From Bordetella genomosp. 12 (GTDB lineage Bacteria; Pseudomonadota; Gammaproteobacteria; Burkholderiales; Burkholderiaceae_B): DNA of 64,000 nucleotides. Position numbers and translations under genes: made by a program. Under the pieces are notes generated by a model. The model did not search any database. It worked only from the letters and a program-made list of their open reading frames with translations, and was not told the DNA's origin. Below, piece by piece: positions 39,901 to 49,525 of this stretch (position 1 is its first letter; every line of letters begins with the position of its first letter). Location: positions 248,001-312,000 of the forward strand of contig NZ_NEVU01000002.1 in the NCBI RefSeq assembly GCF_002261355.1, written 5' to 3'.

Positions 39901-41202
39901 ATGAACTTGTCTGACAAAAAAGCCACTCTATCCCTATCGGATGGCAGCGCACCTATCGAATTGCCGGTGTACAAGGGCACCCTCGGCCCGGATGTGATCG
40001 ACATCCGCAAGCTGTATGGCCAGACCGGCATGTTCACCTATGACCCCGGTTTCATGTCGACCGCTGCGACTTCCTCGGGCATCACCTATATCGACGGCGA
40101 CAAGGGCGAGCTGCTGTATCGCGGCTACCCCATCGAGCAACTGGCGGTCAATTGCGACTTCCTCGATATCTGCTACCTGATCCTGAACGGCGAGCTGCCG
40201 GACGGCGCACAGAAGACCGATTTCGACTCGCAGGTCACGCATCACACGCTGGTCAACGAGCAACTGCATTTCTTCCTGCGTGGCTTCCGCCGCGATGCAC
40301 ACCCGATGGCCGTGTTGACCGGTCTGGTGGGCGCGCTGTCGGCCTTCTATCACGACTCGACCGACATCACGAACGCGCAGCATCGTCACATCTCCGCGAT
40401 CCGCCTGATCGCCAAGATGCCGACGCTGGTCGCGATGGCGTACAAGTACTCGCAAGGCCAGCCCTTCATCTATCCGCAGAATGACCTGTCGTACACCGGC
40501 AACTTCCTGCGCATGATGTTTGCCACGCCCTGCGAAGAGTACAAGGTCAATGACGTGGTCGAGCGCGCGCTGGACCGCATCTTCATCCTGCATGCCGACC
40601 ACGAGCAGAACGCTTCGACCTCGACCGTGCGTCTGTGCGGCTCGTCGGGCACCAACCCCTTCGCTGCCATCGCCGCTGGCGTGGCTTGCCTCTGGGGCCC
40701 GGCTCACGGCGGCGCCAACGAAGCTTGCCTGCAGATGCTCGAAGACCTGCAGGCCAATGGCGGCGTGGCCAAGGTCGGCGAGTTCATGGAGAAGGTCAAG
40801 GACAAGAACTCGGGCGTGCGCCTGATGGGCTTTGGCCACCGTGTCTACAAGAACTACGATCCGCGCGCCAAGCTGATGCAGGAAACCTGCAAGGAAGTGC
40901 TGGGCGCCCTGGGTCTGGAAAACGACCCGCTGTTCAAGCTGGCCATGGAGCTGGAGCGCATCGCTCTGGAAGACGACTACTTCGTGCAGCGCAAGCTCTA
41001 CCCGAACGTCGACTTCTACTCGGGCATCGTGCAGCGCGCCATTGGTATTCCGACCTCGCTGTTCACGGCCATCTTCGCGCTGGCTCGTACGGTGGGCTGG
41101 ATCGCTCAGTGGAACGAAATGCTGTCCGACCCCGATTACAAGATCGGCCGTCCGCGTCAGCTGTACACCGGCTCGGTCGTGCGCGACGTTCCCAAGCGCT
41201 GA
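39901..41202 (+). CDS. gltA: Citrate synthase, type II
   Basis: A 433-aa enzyme condensing acetyl-CoA and oxaloacetate, of the hexameric NADH-sensitive type. The catalytic residues are in [27 protein letters not shown] and DFYSGI (Asp). The N-terminal beta domain ([19 protein letters not shown]) is the type II mark separating it from PrpC in the same window. AGGAAACAGCG precedes the ATG. It closes the sdhCDAB-sdhE-gltA operon at a strong terminator. Confidence 0.98.
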   Translation: MNLSDKKATLSLSDGSAPIELPVYKGTLGPDVIDIRKLYGQTGMFTYDPGFMSTAATSSGITYIDGDKGELLYRGYPIEQLAVNCDFLDICYLILNGELPDGAQKTDFDSQVTHHTLVNEQLHFFLRGFRRDAHPMAVLTGLVGALSAFYHDSTDITNAQHRHISAIRLIAKMPTLVAMAYKYSQGQPFIYPQNDLSYTGNFLRMMFATPCEEYKVNDVVERALDRIFILHADHEQNASTSTVRLCGSSGTNPFAAIAAGVACLWGPAHGGANEACLQMLEDLQANGGVAKVGEFMEKVKDKNSGVRLMGFGHRVYKNYDPRAKLMQETCKEVLGALGLENDPLFKLAMELERIALEDDYFVQRKLYPNVDFYSGIVQRAIGIPTSLFTAIFALARTVGWIAQWNEMLSDPDYKIGRPRQLYTGSVVRDVPKR

Positions 41203-41242
41203 TCGCTATGCCCGGCCGCGCGTCATGCGCGGCCACCAGAAC

Positions 41243-41269
41243 CCGGCTGCCATCAGCCGGTTTTTTTTT
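41243..41269 (+). terminator. Rho-independent terminator after gltA
   Basis: A 7-bp stem (CCGGCTG with CAGCCGG) on a CCAT loop is followed by nine T. It ends the TCA operon 40 nt after the gltA stop. Confidence 0.93.
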
Positions 41270-41287
41270 CGTCTGCCGCCGCCGTGC

Positions 41288-42169
41288 TCAGTGCGTGCCG
41301 GCCTGCGGCGCGAGTTCGAGAAAGCGGGCGATCAATTGCACGGGCTGGCGTTCGCGCAAGCAGTAAAGGTACTCGTGCATCATGATCGGGGTGCCGGTGA
41401 TGGGCAAGGCGGCCAATTGGGGGTGGGCGGGCGCCTCGCGCGCCGGGATAAGGCTGATGCCCAGGTTGCAGAGCACGGCCTGCCGGATGGACTCCCGGCT
41501 GCCTATTTCCAGTGTCCGGGCCGGGACGACGCCGGCCTGCATCAAGGCCTGTTCGCTCAACTGGCGGGTCATCGAGCCGGGTTCGCGCAACAGCAAGGTA
41601 TGGGGCCGTAGCTCGCCGAGGTCTATCGCCGCACGGCGAGCCAGCGGGTGGTCGCGGTGCACCACCACATGCAGCGGATCGGCGGCGATCATCCGCCGGT
41701 AAAGCTGTTTGTCGTCCACGGCATAGGACGAGGTGGCAATCTCGATATGGTATTCGCGCAGGGCCTGCAACATGCTTTGCGAATTGCCGATGCTCAGATG
41801 CAGTTCGATACCGGGATAGCGCTCGTTGTAGCGTCTGACGGTATCCATGATGTAGAAAGGGCCGGTGGCGCCGATGCGCAGATTGCCCTCGCGCAACTCG
41901 CAGGCGTCGCGCAGCCGGAACTCGATTTCGTTCTCTTGCAGCATGAGCTGCTCGACCAAGGGCATGAGCCGGTGGCCGGCGTCAGACAGCCGCAGCGAGC
42001 GGCCCTGACGATGGAACAGTTCGATGGCGTAGCGGGATTCGAGTTGCCGCAACTGGCCGGTCACGGTGGGTTGGCTGACACCCAGTTGGACGGCAGCTTT
42101 GGTCACCGACCCGCAGCGGGCGACGGCATAAAAGGATTTGAGTTCAGCGACGAGCAATGGGTAAGGCAC
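41288..42169 (-). CDS. LysR-family regulator of the phosphonate cluster
   Basis: A 293-aa LysR-type regulator. The HTH (about 4-63) reads ELKSFYAVARCGSVTKAAVQLGVSQPTVTGQLRQLE. The effector-binding domain follows (about 90-290), with GNLRIGATGPFYIMDTVRRYNERYPGIELHL. The start is a GTG at 42169. It is divergent from the phosphonate transport and degradation genes, the usual arrangement for a LysR protein and its targets. The inducer (a phosphonate or phosphonoacetaldehyde) is inferred. Confidence 0.9.
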   Translation of the reverse strand: MPYPLLVAELKSFYAVARCGSVTKAAVQLGVSQPTVTGQLRQLESRYAIELFHRQGRSLRLSDAGHRLMPLVEQLMLQENEIEFRLRDACELREGNLRIGATGPFYIMDTVRRYNERYPGIELHLSIGNSQSMLQALREYHIEIATSSYAVDDKQLYRRMIAADPLHVVVHRDHPLARRAAIDLGELRPHTLLLREPGSMTRQLSEQALMQAGVVPARTLEIGSRESIRQAVLCNLGISLIPAREAPAHPQLAALPITGTPIMMHEYLYCLRERQPVQLIARFLELAPQAGTH

Positions 42170-42250
42170 GCCGGCGGCGTGTCCATGGAAAGCGGCAAGG
42201 CGGACAGTAAAACAAAATACTTTGATGATTTCATTACGGCATTTGCGAGA

Positions 42251-42265
42251 ACTGTCATAAACAGT
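42251..42265. promoter_or_regulatory. Inverted repeat between the LysR gene and the phosphonate operon
   Basis: ACTGT-CATAA-ACAGT is a perfect 5-bp inverted repeat in the 154-nt divergent region, 58 nt before the ATPase ATG. GACAGT (42203-42208) repeats the arm word further up. It is a candidate LysR site. Confidence 0.45.
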
Positions 42266-42323
42266 CCATGCAATCTCCCGATACTAGCGGCCAGGCAAGA
42301 AACCGTATCAGTAGGGAGGGGCA

Positions 42324-43400
<1,077 letters not shown>

Positions 43401-43404
43401 CGCC

Positions 43405-45138
43405 ATGAACACGCCACCCTCATCCCGCCCCCTGTCGGGCGAAGGTGGCGAGATTCCCGTGCGCGGGCGTCTGCCCGGCTGGGTAGGCCGGTGGGCCACC
43501 GTCGCAGGCCAGGGCGGCTACGCGCTGGCGCTGATCGTCTGCCTGGCCCTGCCGCTGGCCGCCATTTTCGGGCGGGCCGTCACCGCAGAGCAGGGGCTGG
43601 GCCTGATGCGTGCCATCGTGTTGCAGGCAGACTTTCTCGCCATGATCGGCCGCAGCCTGGCGGTCGGCGTGATGACCGCCGTGATCGTCGTGCCCTTTGC
43701 CTACTGCTATGCCTACGGCCTGACACGCACGCGGATGCCCGGCAAAGGGTTGTTGCGCATGCTGGCCTTGCTGCCGTTGTTGGCGCCCTCGCTCTTGCCA
43801 GGCATTGCGCTGATCTATCTGCTGGGGAATCAGGGCTTGATCAAGGCCTGGACCGGCGGCTCGACCATCTACGGTTTCTGGGGCATCGTGGCGGGCGAGG
43901 TCTTCTATACCTTTCCGCATGCCCTGATGATTTTGGCCACCGGGCTGATGCTGGCTGACGGGCGGCTCTACGATGCCGCGCGCGCCATGGGTGCAGGCCC
44001 GTTGCGCACCTTTCTTACCGTCACCTTGCCTGGCACCCGTTATGCCGTGTTCTCGGCCTGCTGCCTGGTGTTCACGCTGGCGGTCACGGATTTTGGCGTG
44101 CCCAAGGTGGTGGGGGGCGACTATAACGTGCTGGCCGTGGAGGCCTATAAAGCCGTGGTCGGGCAGCAGAACTTCTCCAAGGGCGCGGCCATCGGCCTGA
44201 TGCTGTTGATTCCGGCTGTGTTGACCTTCCTGCTGGACCGCCGCCTGCGCACGCGCAATGGCGCGGCTTTGAGCGGGCGTTCGCAGCGCTACGAACCGGG
44301 GCCGCACCGATTGCGCGACGTCGGTTTTCTGATTGCCGGGATCCTGATTGCGGGCTTGCTGGCGGTCGTGGTCGGCGTGGCGGTATGGGCGTCGTTCATC
44401 AAGATGTGGCCCTACAACCTGACGCTGTCGCTGCGTTCCTATGATTTCGACAACATGGACGGCGGCGGCTGGCTGGCCTGGCGCAATAGCCTGACGCTGG
44501 CTGCGTTGACGGCGGGCATCGGCACGGCGCTGGTGTTCGGCGGCGCCTGGATGATCGAGAAACTGCCCGCGCGCGCGGCGACCCGGCCGCTGCGCAGCCT
44601 GGTCGGCCTGTTGGCACTCACTCCCATGGCGGTACCCGGTCTGGTGCTGGGCCTGGGCTACATCTTCTTTTTCAACAGCCCGCTCAATCCGCTCAACGGT
44701 CTGTACGGCACGATGGCCTTGCTGGTGATCTGCACGGTGGTGCATTTCTACACCAGCGCGCACCTGACTGCCATAACCGCGCTGAACGGGCTCGATCCCG
44801 AGTTCGAATCCGCCTCGGCCGCCTTGAAAGTCCCTGCCGTGCTGACGTTCTGGCGCGTGACCCTGCCGATGTGCCTGCCTGCCGTGCTGGCCACGGCCCG
44901 CTATTTGTTCGTGTCCGCCATGACGACGGTCTCGGCCGTGGTGTTTCTCTACAGCCCATCCACGGTGCTGGCCGCCGTCGCCGTCCTGAACATGGACGAC
45001 GCGGGTTTCATCGGTCCGGCCGCGGCGATGTGCACCGTCATCATGGCCAGTTCTGCCGTGGTGTCCCTGTTGCTGCATGGCGTCAGTCTGGCGCTGCTGC
45101 GGCATACACAGCGCTGGCGCACGCTGCCGCGTGATTGA
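43405..45138 (+). CDS. Phosphonate-type ABC importer permease, fused two-domain
   Basis: A permease of about 577 aa with two complete BPD_transp_1 domains fused in tandem (about 12 membrane helices), as in ThiP/FbpB-like systems. The EAA loops are visible as [23 protein letters not shown] in the first half and [24 protein letters not shown] in the second. The ATG at 43405 is chosen; in-frame ATGs at 43342 and 43378 overlap the ATPase gene and are less likely. A fused permease is the form found in the putative aminoethylphosphonate importer with this binding protein type. Confidence 0.88.
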   Translation: MNTPPSSRPLSGEGGEIPVRGRLPGWVGRWATVAGQGGYALALIVCLALPLAAIFGRAVTAEQGLGLMRAIVLQADFLAMIGRSLAVGVMTAVIVVPFAYCYAYGLTRTRMPGKGLLRMLALLPLLAPSLLPGIALIYLLGNQGLIKAWTGGSTIYGFWGIVAGEVFYTFPHALMILATGLMLADGRLYDAARAMGAGPLRTFLTVTLPGTRYAVFSACCLVFTLAVTDFGVPKVVGGDYNVLAVEAYKAVVGQQNFSKGAAIGLMLLIPAVLTFLLDRRLRTRNGAALSGRSQRYEPGPHRLRDVGFLIAGILIAGLLAVVVGVAVWASFIKMWPYNLTLSLRSYDFDNMDGGGWLAWRNSLTLAALTAGIGTALVFGGAWMIEKLPARAATRPLRSLVGLLALTPMAVPGLVLGLGYIFFFNSPLNPLNGLYGTMALLVICTVVHFYTSAHLTAITALNGLDPEFESASAALKVPAVLTFWRVTLPMCLPAVLATARYLFVSAMTTVSAVVFLYSPSTVLAAVAVLNMDDAGFIGPAAAMCTVIMASSAVVSLLLHGVSLALLRHTQRWRTLPRD

Positions 45139-45170
45139 AGGTTCTGTTTCTCCGCTTATCTGGATATGCC

Positions 45171-45986
45171 ATGAATACGCTTCCTACCCGGCTTGAAGCC
45201 GTGATCTTCGATTGGGCCGGCACCTTGGTCGATTTCGGCTCTTTCGCGCCCACCCAGGTGTTTGTCGAGGCGTTTGCGCAGTTCGGCATCACGCTCAGCT
45301 TGCCGCAGGCCCGGGGCCCCATGGGCATGGGCAAGTGGGACCACATTCGCGCGCTGTGCAATCAAGCCGAGATCGCCCGGCAGTATCAGGAGCGCTTTGG
45401 TGTGTTGCCCGATGACGACGCGGTCACCGCCATCTACGAACGTTTTCTGCCCATGCAATTGGAGAAAGTCGCCGAGTACTCGGAGGTGATCCCGGGTGCC
45501 GTGGAGGTCCTGGGTGAGATCGCCCGGCGTGGGCTGAAGGTGGGTTCCTGCTCGGGCTATCCCGCCAGCGTCATGCGTCGCGTCCTCGAGCGCGCGCGGG
45601 CCGGCGGCATCGCGATCGAGCAGGTCGTCGCCAGCGACGAAGTGCCTCGTGCACGCCCTGCGCCAGCCATGGCTTTGCAGAACGCCATCGCCCTGGGCGT
45701 TGACGATGTCGCCGGCTGCGTCAAGGTCGATGACACCTGCGTCGGCATCGAGGAGGGGCGGCGCGCCGGCATGTGGTCGGTGGGCCTGATGCTCTCCGGC
45801 AATGCCGCGGGCCTGAGCTTGCCGATGTGGCAGGCGCTCAACGCCACCACCCGCAGCCAGGCGCGTGAGCGCGCCCGCCAGGCCTTCGCACCGGCCGAAC
45901 CCCATTACTACATCGATACCGTGGCCGAGTTGCCGGGTGTGCTCGGCGATATCGCCACACGCTTGGCGCACGGCGAACGGCCTTGA
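45171..45986 (+). CDS. phnX: Phosphonoacetaldehyde hydrolase (phosphonatase)
   Basis: A 271-aa haloacid-dehalogenase-fold enzyme that breaks the C-P bond of phosphonoacetaldehyde to acetaldehyde and phosphate. The nucleophile Asp14 is in [12 protein letters not shown]. The Schiff-base lysine Lys55, special to phosphonatase, is in [31 protein letters not shown] is the C-terminal metal motif. The ATG at 45171 is preferred to an overlapping TTG. It is the defining gene of the cluster and lies between the permease and binding-protein genes. Confidence 0.95.
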   Translation: MNTLPTRLEAVIFDWAGTLVDFGSFAPTQVFVEAFAQFGITLSLPQARGPMGMGKWDHIRALCNQAEIARQYQERFGVLPDDDAVTAIYERFLPMQLEKVAEYSEVIPGAVEVLGEIARRGLKVGSCSGYPASVMRRVLERARAGGIAIEQVVASDEVPRARPAPAMALQNAIALGVDDVAGCVKVDDTCVGIEEGRRAGMWSVGLMLSGNAAGLSLPMWQALNATTRSQARERARQAFAPAEPHYYIDTVAELPGVLGDIATRLAHGERP

Positions 45987-46021
45987 ATTTTCCCCCTGGC
46001 ACCCCCTTACGGAGTTGATCC

Positions 46022-47053
46022 ATGCCTGAATTCCCCCTGTTTGCCCGCCGCGCCCTCGGCCTGCTGGCCCTGGCCGCCGCGCCCGCGATGGCGCAACAGA
46101 CCACGCTGACGGTCTACACGGCGCTCGAAGCAGATCAGATCAAGGCCTACCAGGCCGCCTTCGAGCGCGAGTATCCCGATATCAAAATTCAATGGGTGCG
46201 CGACTCCACCGGCATCATCACGGCCAAACTGCTGGCCGAGAAAGACAATCCCAAGGCAGATGTGATCTGGGGCCTGGCAGGTACTTCGCTGGGCTTGATG
46301 GACAAAGAAGGCATGCTGCAGCCTTATGCTCCCCAGGGTCTGGATCAGATCGCCCCGAATATGCGCGACGCCAAGCCCGTGCCGGCATGGGTGGGCATGG
46401 ACGCCTTTGCCGGGGCCATTTGCTTCAACACCATTGAAGCCAAGAAGCAGAACCTGCCCGAGCCCAAGACCTGGCAGGATCTGACGCGCCCCGAGTACGC
46501 GGGCAAGATCGTCATGCCTAACCCTGCCTCATCAGGCACGGGCTTTCTGGATGTGAGCGCCTGGCTACAGATGTTCGGTGAAGAAAAAGGGTGGGCGTTC
46601 ATGGATGCCCTGCACAAGAATATCGGCAGCTACACGCATTCGGGCTCCAAACCGTGCAATCTCGCCGCGTCGGGCGAGTTCCCGATTGGCGTGTCCTTTG
46701 ACTACCGCGCCGCCAAACTGAAGGCCGAAGGCGCGCCGATCCAGCCCATCTTCCCCTCCGAAGGCCTGGGCTGGGAGGTCGAAGCGACCGCCATCGTGCG
46801 CGGCACCAAGAACCTGGAGGCCGCGCGCAAGGTGGCGGATTTTTCCGCCAGCCGCGCTGCCAACGAGTTGTACAAGACCAACTTCGCCGTGCTGGCCATT
46901 CCCTCCGTGGCCACCTCGAATCCCAACCTGCCTGCCGATCTGGCCTCGCGCATGATCAAAAACGACTTCGTCTGGGCGGCGACGCAGCGCGAACCCATTC
47001 TGGCCGAGTGGACCAAGCGCTACGACAGCAAGTCTGAACCCAAGAAGAAGTAA
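46022..47053 (+). CDS. phnS: 2-Aminoethylphosphonate-type periplasmic binding protein
   Basis: A 343-aa solute-binding protein of the ferric/AEP-binding group. The signal peptide (ARRALGLLALAAAPAMA, cleavage before Gln-Gln) is clear. LTVYTALEADQIKAYQAAFE is the family opening, and IGVSFDYRAAKLKAEGAPIQ lies near the hinge. No iron-ligand Tyr-Tyr pair typical of FbpA is obvious. It follows phnX by 35 nt and ends with a strong stem-loop before the oxidoreductase gene. Confidence 0.88.
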   Translation: MPEFPLFARRALGLLALAAAPAMAQQTTLTVYTALEADQIKAYQAAFEREYPDIKIQWVRDSTGIITAKLLAEKDNPKADVIWGLAGTSLGLMDKEGMLQPYAPQGLDQIAPNMRDAKPVPAWVGMDAFAGAICFNTIEAKKQNLPEPKTWQDLTRPEYAGKIVMPNPASSGTGFLDVSAWLQMFGEEKGWAFMDALHKNIGSYTHSGSKPCNLAASGEFPIGVSFDYRAAKLKAEGAPIQPIFPSEGLGWEVEATAIVRGTKNLEAARKVADFSASRAANELYKTNFAVLAIPSVATSNPNLPADLASRMIKNDFVWAATQREPILAEWTKRYDSKSEPKKK

Positions 47054-47058
47054 ATCGA

Positions 47059-47098
47059 GGCGGGGCGTGCACGGGGCACGCCCCGCCGGCTTTCCTTT
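47059..47098 (+). terminator. Intercistronic stem-loop after the phosphonate binding-protein gene
   Basis: A 12-bp perfect stem (GGCGGGGCGTGC with GCACGCCCCGCC, 47059-47070 and 47076-47087) is followed by GGCTTTCCTTTTG. It could end or attenuate transcription before the oxidoreductase gene, whose ATG is 24 nt beyond the 3' arm. Confidence 0.65.
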
Positions 47099-47110
47099 TG
47101 AGATCGTGTC

Positions 47111-48238
47111 ATGAAATCTTTTGATGTGGTGGTGGTCGGCGGCGGGATGTTGGGCGTGGCGCATGCCTGGGCCTGTGCGCGGCGCGGCTTGTCCGTGGCG
47201 ATCGTTGAGCGGGCACGCCAGGCGCACGGCGCCACCATCCGCAACTTTGGCCAAGTGCTGGTAAGCGGCCAGGCCCCGGGAGAGATGGCGGGTCTGGCCC
47301 GGCAAACTCGCGCGCTGTGGCTGCAATTGGCCGGGCAGGCCGGCTTTCATGTCCGGGCCACCGGGTCATTGGTGCTGGCGCGCAATGCGCAGGAAAACGA
47401 CGTGCTCGAGGAGTTCGCCAGCCATCGTCTGCAGGCCGAAGGCTACGCGGCGCGACTGCTGAGCAACCGCGAGCTTGCCGCCTATTACGGCGGGCGGCTG
47501 GATCACCATTGCGCGGCCTTGCGCGGGGAGGACGATCTGCAGATCTTTTCGCGCGAGGCTTTGCCTGCGATCACGCGCTATCTGGCTGACGCGCTGGGCG
47601 TGACCCTGATCGATGGCACCCTGGCGCGCCGAGCCGAGGGCGGCGAGGTCCACACCACGGCGGGGCGGCTCAAGGCAGGCCATGTCTTTGTCTGCCCGGG
47701 GCACGATTACCTGACGCTCTGGCCGGAGTGCTTTGCCGGATTGGGTCTGGAGGTATCGCGCTTGCAGATGATGCGCGTGGCTTTCGCCGAGCAGGCTTTC
47801 CCGTTGGATATGCCGTTGTTGACCGGCCTGTCATGCGTGCACTATGGCGCGTTTGCCGATCTGCCGAGCGCGCAGCGCTTGCGGCAGACGTTCGAGGCGC
47901 GTAGCCCCTTTCTGATGCGGGAAGGCATTCATCTGCTGATCAGCCCTACGCCTCACGGTGATCTGATCGTGGGCGATTCGCATCGTTATGGCGTCGATGC
48001 CGTGCCGTTTAACGATGAGGCGGTCGATGAGGCGCTCTTGGGGCTGGCGCAGCAGGCGCTGGGCGCTCGCTTGCGGGTGCTGGAGCGCTGGCAGGGCGTG
48101 TATGGCGCGCATGGCCCGGCTCCGTACTCGGTCTTGCGGGCCGATGCGCAGACGACGATCGCCGTCATGCACTCCGGCGTGGGCATGACGGTCGGGCTGG
48201 CCATTGGCGAGCGGACGGTGGCGGCGGTCATGGCTTAG
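47111..48238 (+). CDS. FAD-dependent oxidoreductase of phosphonate clusters (TIGR03364 type)
   Basis: A 375-aa DAO/glycine-oxidase-fold flavoprotein. The FAD motif VVVGGGMLGVAHAWACARRG opens the protein, and GATIRNFGQVLVSGQAPGEMAGLA is the signature of the phosphonate-associated TIGR03364 group. GVGMTVGLAIGERTVA closes the FAD site. Related enzymes have been reported to oxidise N-methyl-2-aminoethylphosphonate, and some 2-aminoethylphosphonate itself, directly to phosphonoacetaldehyde. Here it stands in the place of the PhnW transaminase, which is absent from this cluster. The exact substrate is inferred. Confidence 0.88.
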   Translation: MKSFDVVVVGGGMLGVAHAWACARRGLSVAIVERARQAHGATIRNFGQVLVSGQAPGEMAGLARQTRALWLQLAGQAGFHVRATGSLVLARNAQENDVLEEFASHRLQAEGYAARLLSNRELAAYYGGRLDHHCAALRGEDDLQIFSREALPAITRYLADALGVTLIDGTLARRAEGGEVHTTAGRLKAGHVFVCPGHDYLTLWPECFAGLGLEVSRLQMMRVAFAEQAFPLDMPLLTGLSCVHYGAFADLPSAQRLRQTFEARSPFLMREGIHLLISPTPHGDLIVGDSHRYGVDAVPFNDEAVDEALLGLAQQALGARLRVLERWQGVYGAHGPAPYSVLRADAQTTIAVMHSGVGMTVGLAIGERTVAAVMA

Positions 48239-48247
48239 TGCTCGCCA

Positions 48248-48275
48248 CGGCGGGCCCGGGGGGATCCGCCCGCCG
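48248..48275. repeat. Inverted repeat between convergent genes
   Basis: CGGCGGGC (48248-48255) pairs with GCCCGCCG (48268-48275) around 12 nt. It sits between the convergent oxidoreductase and DUF2214 genes. No T tract follows, so it is at best a weak two-way terminator. Confidence 0.35.
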
Positions 48276-48294
48276 CGTCGGCCGCTGCGAGGGC

Positions 48295-48747
48295 TTACAC
48301 GCCGATGCCGCGGGCCATCAGCGTGGCGCACAGCGCCATCACAATCAGCAGATGCGCTTCGATCATGACCCATCGGCGCGTGGCGCTGATCGCCTCGGCA
48401 GACGGCAGAAAACTCGCATCCTGAGCGGCTGAATCACGCCAACGCAGATAGGTCAGCGTCGGCTTGAGCGAACAGAGGCCAATAATGATGAAGACGGTGA
48501 GTTTGGCGTGAAACCAGGGGTTGATCATATAGAACAACCCGCCCTTGGCGCCCAAGGCAAAGCGTAGCACCCCAGTGCCCAGGGCAAGCAGGGCGGCCAG
48601 CAGATAGATGCGGTCATACTTGAGCAGTCTGCCAAGGGCCTCGCGGGTGAGGCTGGGGCGCAGCAATACGGATTCGGCCGTGATCAGCACCACGACGAGA
48701 AAAATGGCCAGATAGTGCAGCCAGGCCAGGAGGGCGTCTTGCAACAT
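48295..48747 (-). CDS. DUF2214 family membrane protein
   Basis: A 150-aa protein with four membrane helices, beginning LLAWLHYLAIFLVVVLITAESVLLRP, and the family's conserved His near residue 11. YMINPWFHAKLTVFIIIGLCSL in the middle is the second signature. It recalls the HemJ/CopD fold, but function is not established. ATG at 48747. It lies downstream of the piuC gene on the same strand, separated by stem-loops. Confidence 0.8.
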   Translation of the reverse strand: MLQDALLAWLHYLAIFLVVVLITAESVLLRPSLTREALGRLLKYDRIYLLAALLALGTGVLRFALGAKGGLFYMINPWFHAKLTVFIIIGLCSLKPTLTYLRWRDSAAQDASFLPSAEAISATRRWVMIEAHLLIVMALCATLMARGIGV

Positions 48748-48767
48748 GGGGGCTTCCTTGTCCTTGG

Positions 48768-48812
48768 GGCCGGCGGACGCCGGCCATGCGCTGATTTTTA
48801 CCGCAAATCAGC
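48768..48812 (-). other. Two stem-loops downstream of piuC
   Basis: GGCCGGC-GGAC-GCCGGCC (48768-48785) and GCTGATTT / AAATCAGC (48790-48797 with 48805-48812) form two neighbouring hairpins in the 85 nt between piuC and the DUF2214 gene. Neither has a T tract on the minus strand. They probably reduce readthrough. Confidence 0.4.
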
Positions 48813-48832
48813 AGGACTCGGCGCCCGTCGCC

Positions 48833-49516
48833 TTAAGGATCTGCCCAGCGGCGCAGCAAGTTATGGTAGACGCCCGTGAGTGCGACGGCCTGCGAACTGC
48901 CTGCGCCCAGGGCGTTCGCGGTCTCCTGAATGGCCCCATCCAACTCATAGAGCAAAGTGCGTTGGCCATCGTCGCGGATCAGGCTTTGTATCCAGAAAAA
49001 AGCCGCGATGCGTTCGCCCTGGGTAACGGCCGTGACGCGGTGCAGGCTGGTCGAGGGGTAGAGCACCATGTCGCCGGCCGGCAGCTTGACGCGGTGCTCT
49101 CCGTAAGTGTCCTGAATGACCAGCTCACCGCCTTCATAGTCTTCGGGTGAGCGAAGAAACAGCGTGGCAGACAGATCCGTGCGTATCCCGCGCCTTTCGC
49201 CCGGCGGATAGCGGATCGCATTGTCCACGTGCATCCCAAAGGCCTCGCCAGCACCGTAGCGATTGAACAGCATCGGAAAGATGCGGGCCGGCAAGGCGGC
49301 CGAAATGAACAAGGGATGACGCAGCAGTTGCTGCTCGATATGGGCGGCGATACGCAGGCCGACCGGGCTGTCAGGCGGCAATTGGCGATTGTGCTTGACC
49401 AGGGTCGACTGAAAACCCGCCGTGCGGGCGCCGTCCTCCCACTCGGTGCTTTCCAGCTCGAGCAGGTATTGGCGCGCGACGGCGGGCTCCAGTACGCCGG
49501 GGATATGCAAGAGCAT
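48833..49516 (-). CDS. piuC: PKHD-type Fe(II)/2-oxoglutarate-dependent hydroxylase, PiuC
   Basis: A 227-aa dioxygenase of the PKHX/PiuC family. The iron ligands are His96 and Asp98 (FGMHVDNA) and His159 (STSLHRV), with Arg169 as the 2-oxoglutarate anchor. The N-terminus [20 protein letters not shown] is typical. The gene is 9 nt after the TonB-dependent receptor stop, and the receptor-piuC pair is conserved in iron uptake loci. The hydroxylation target is not known. Confidence 0.92.
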   Translation of the reverse strand: MLLHIPGVLEPAVARQYLLELESTEWEDGARTAGFQSTLVKHNRQLPPDSPVGLRIAAHIEQQLLRHPLFISAALPARIFPMLFNRYGAGEAFGMHVDNAIRYPPGERRGIRTDLSATLFLRSPEDYEGGELVIQDTYGEHRVKLPAGDMVLYPSTSLHRVTAVTQGERIAAFFWIQSLIRDDGQRTLLYELDGAIQETANALGAGSSQAVALTGVYHNLLRRWADP

Positions 49517-49525
49517 GGTCCGGTC

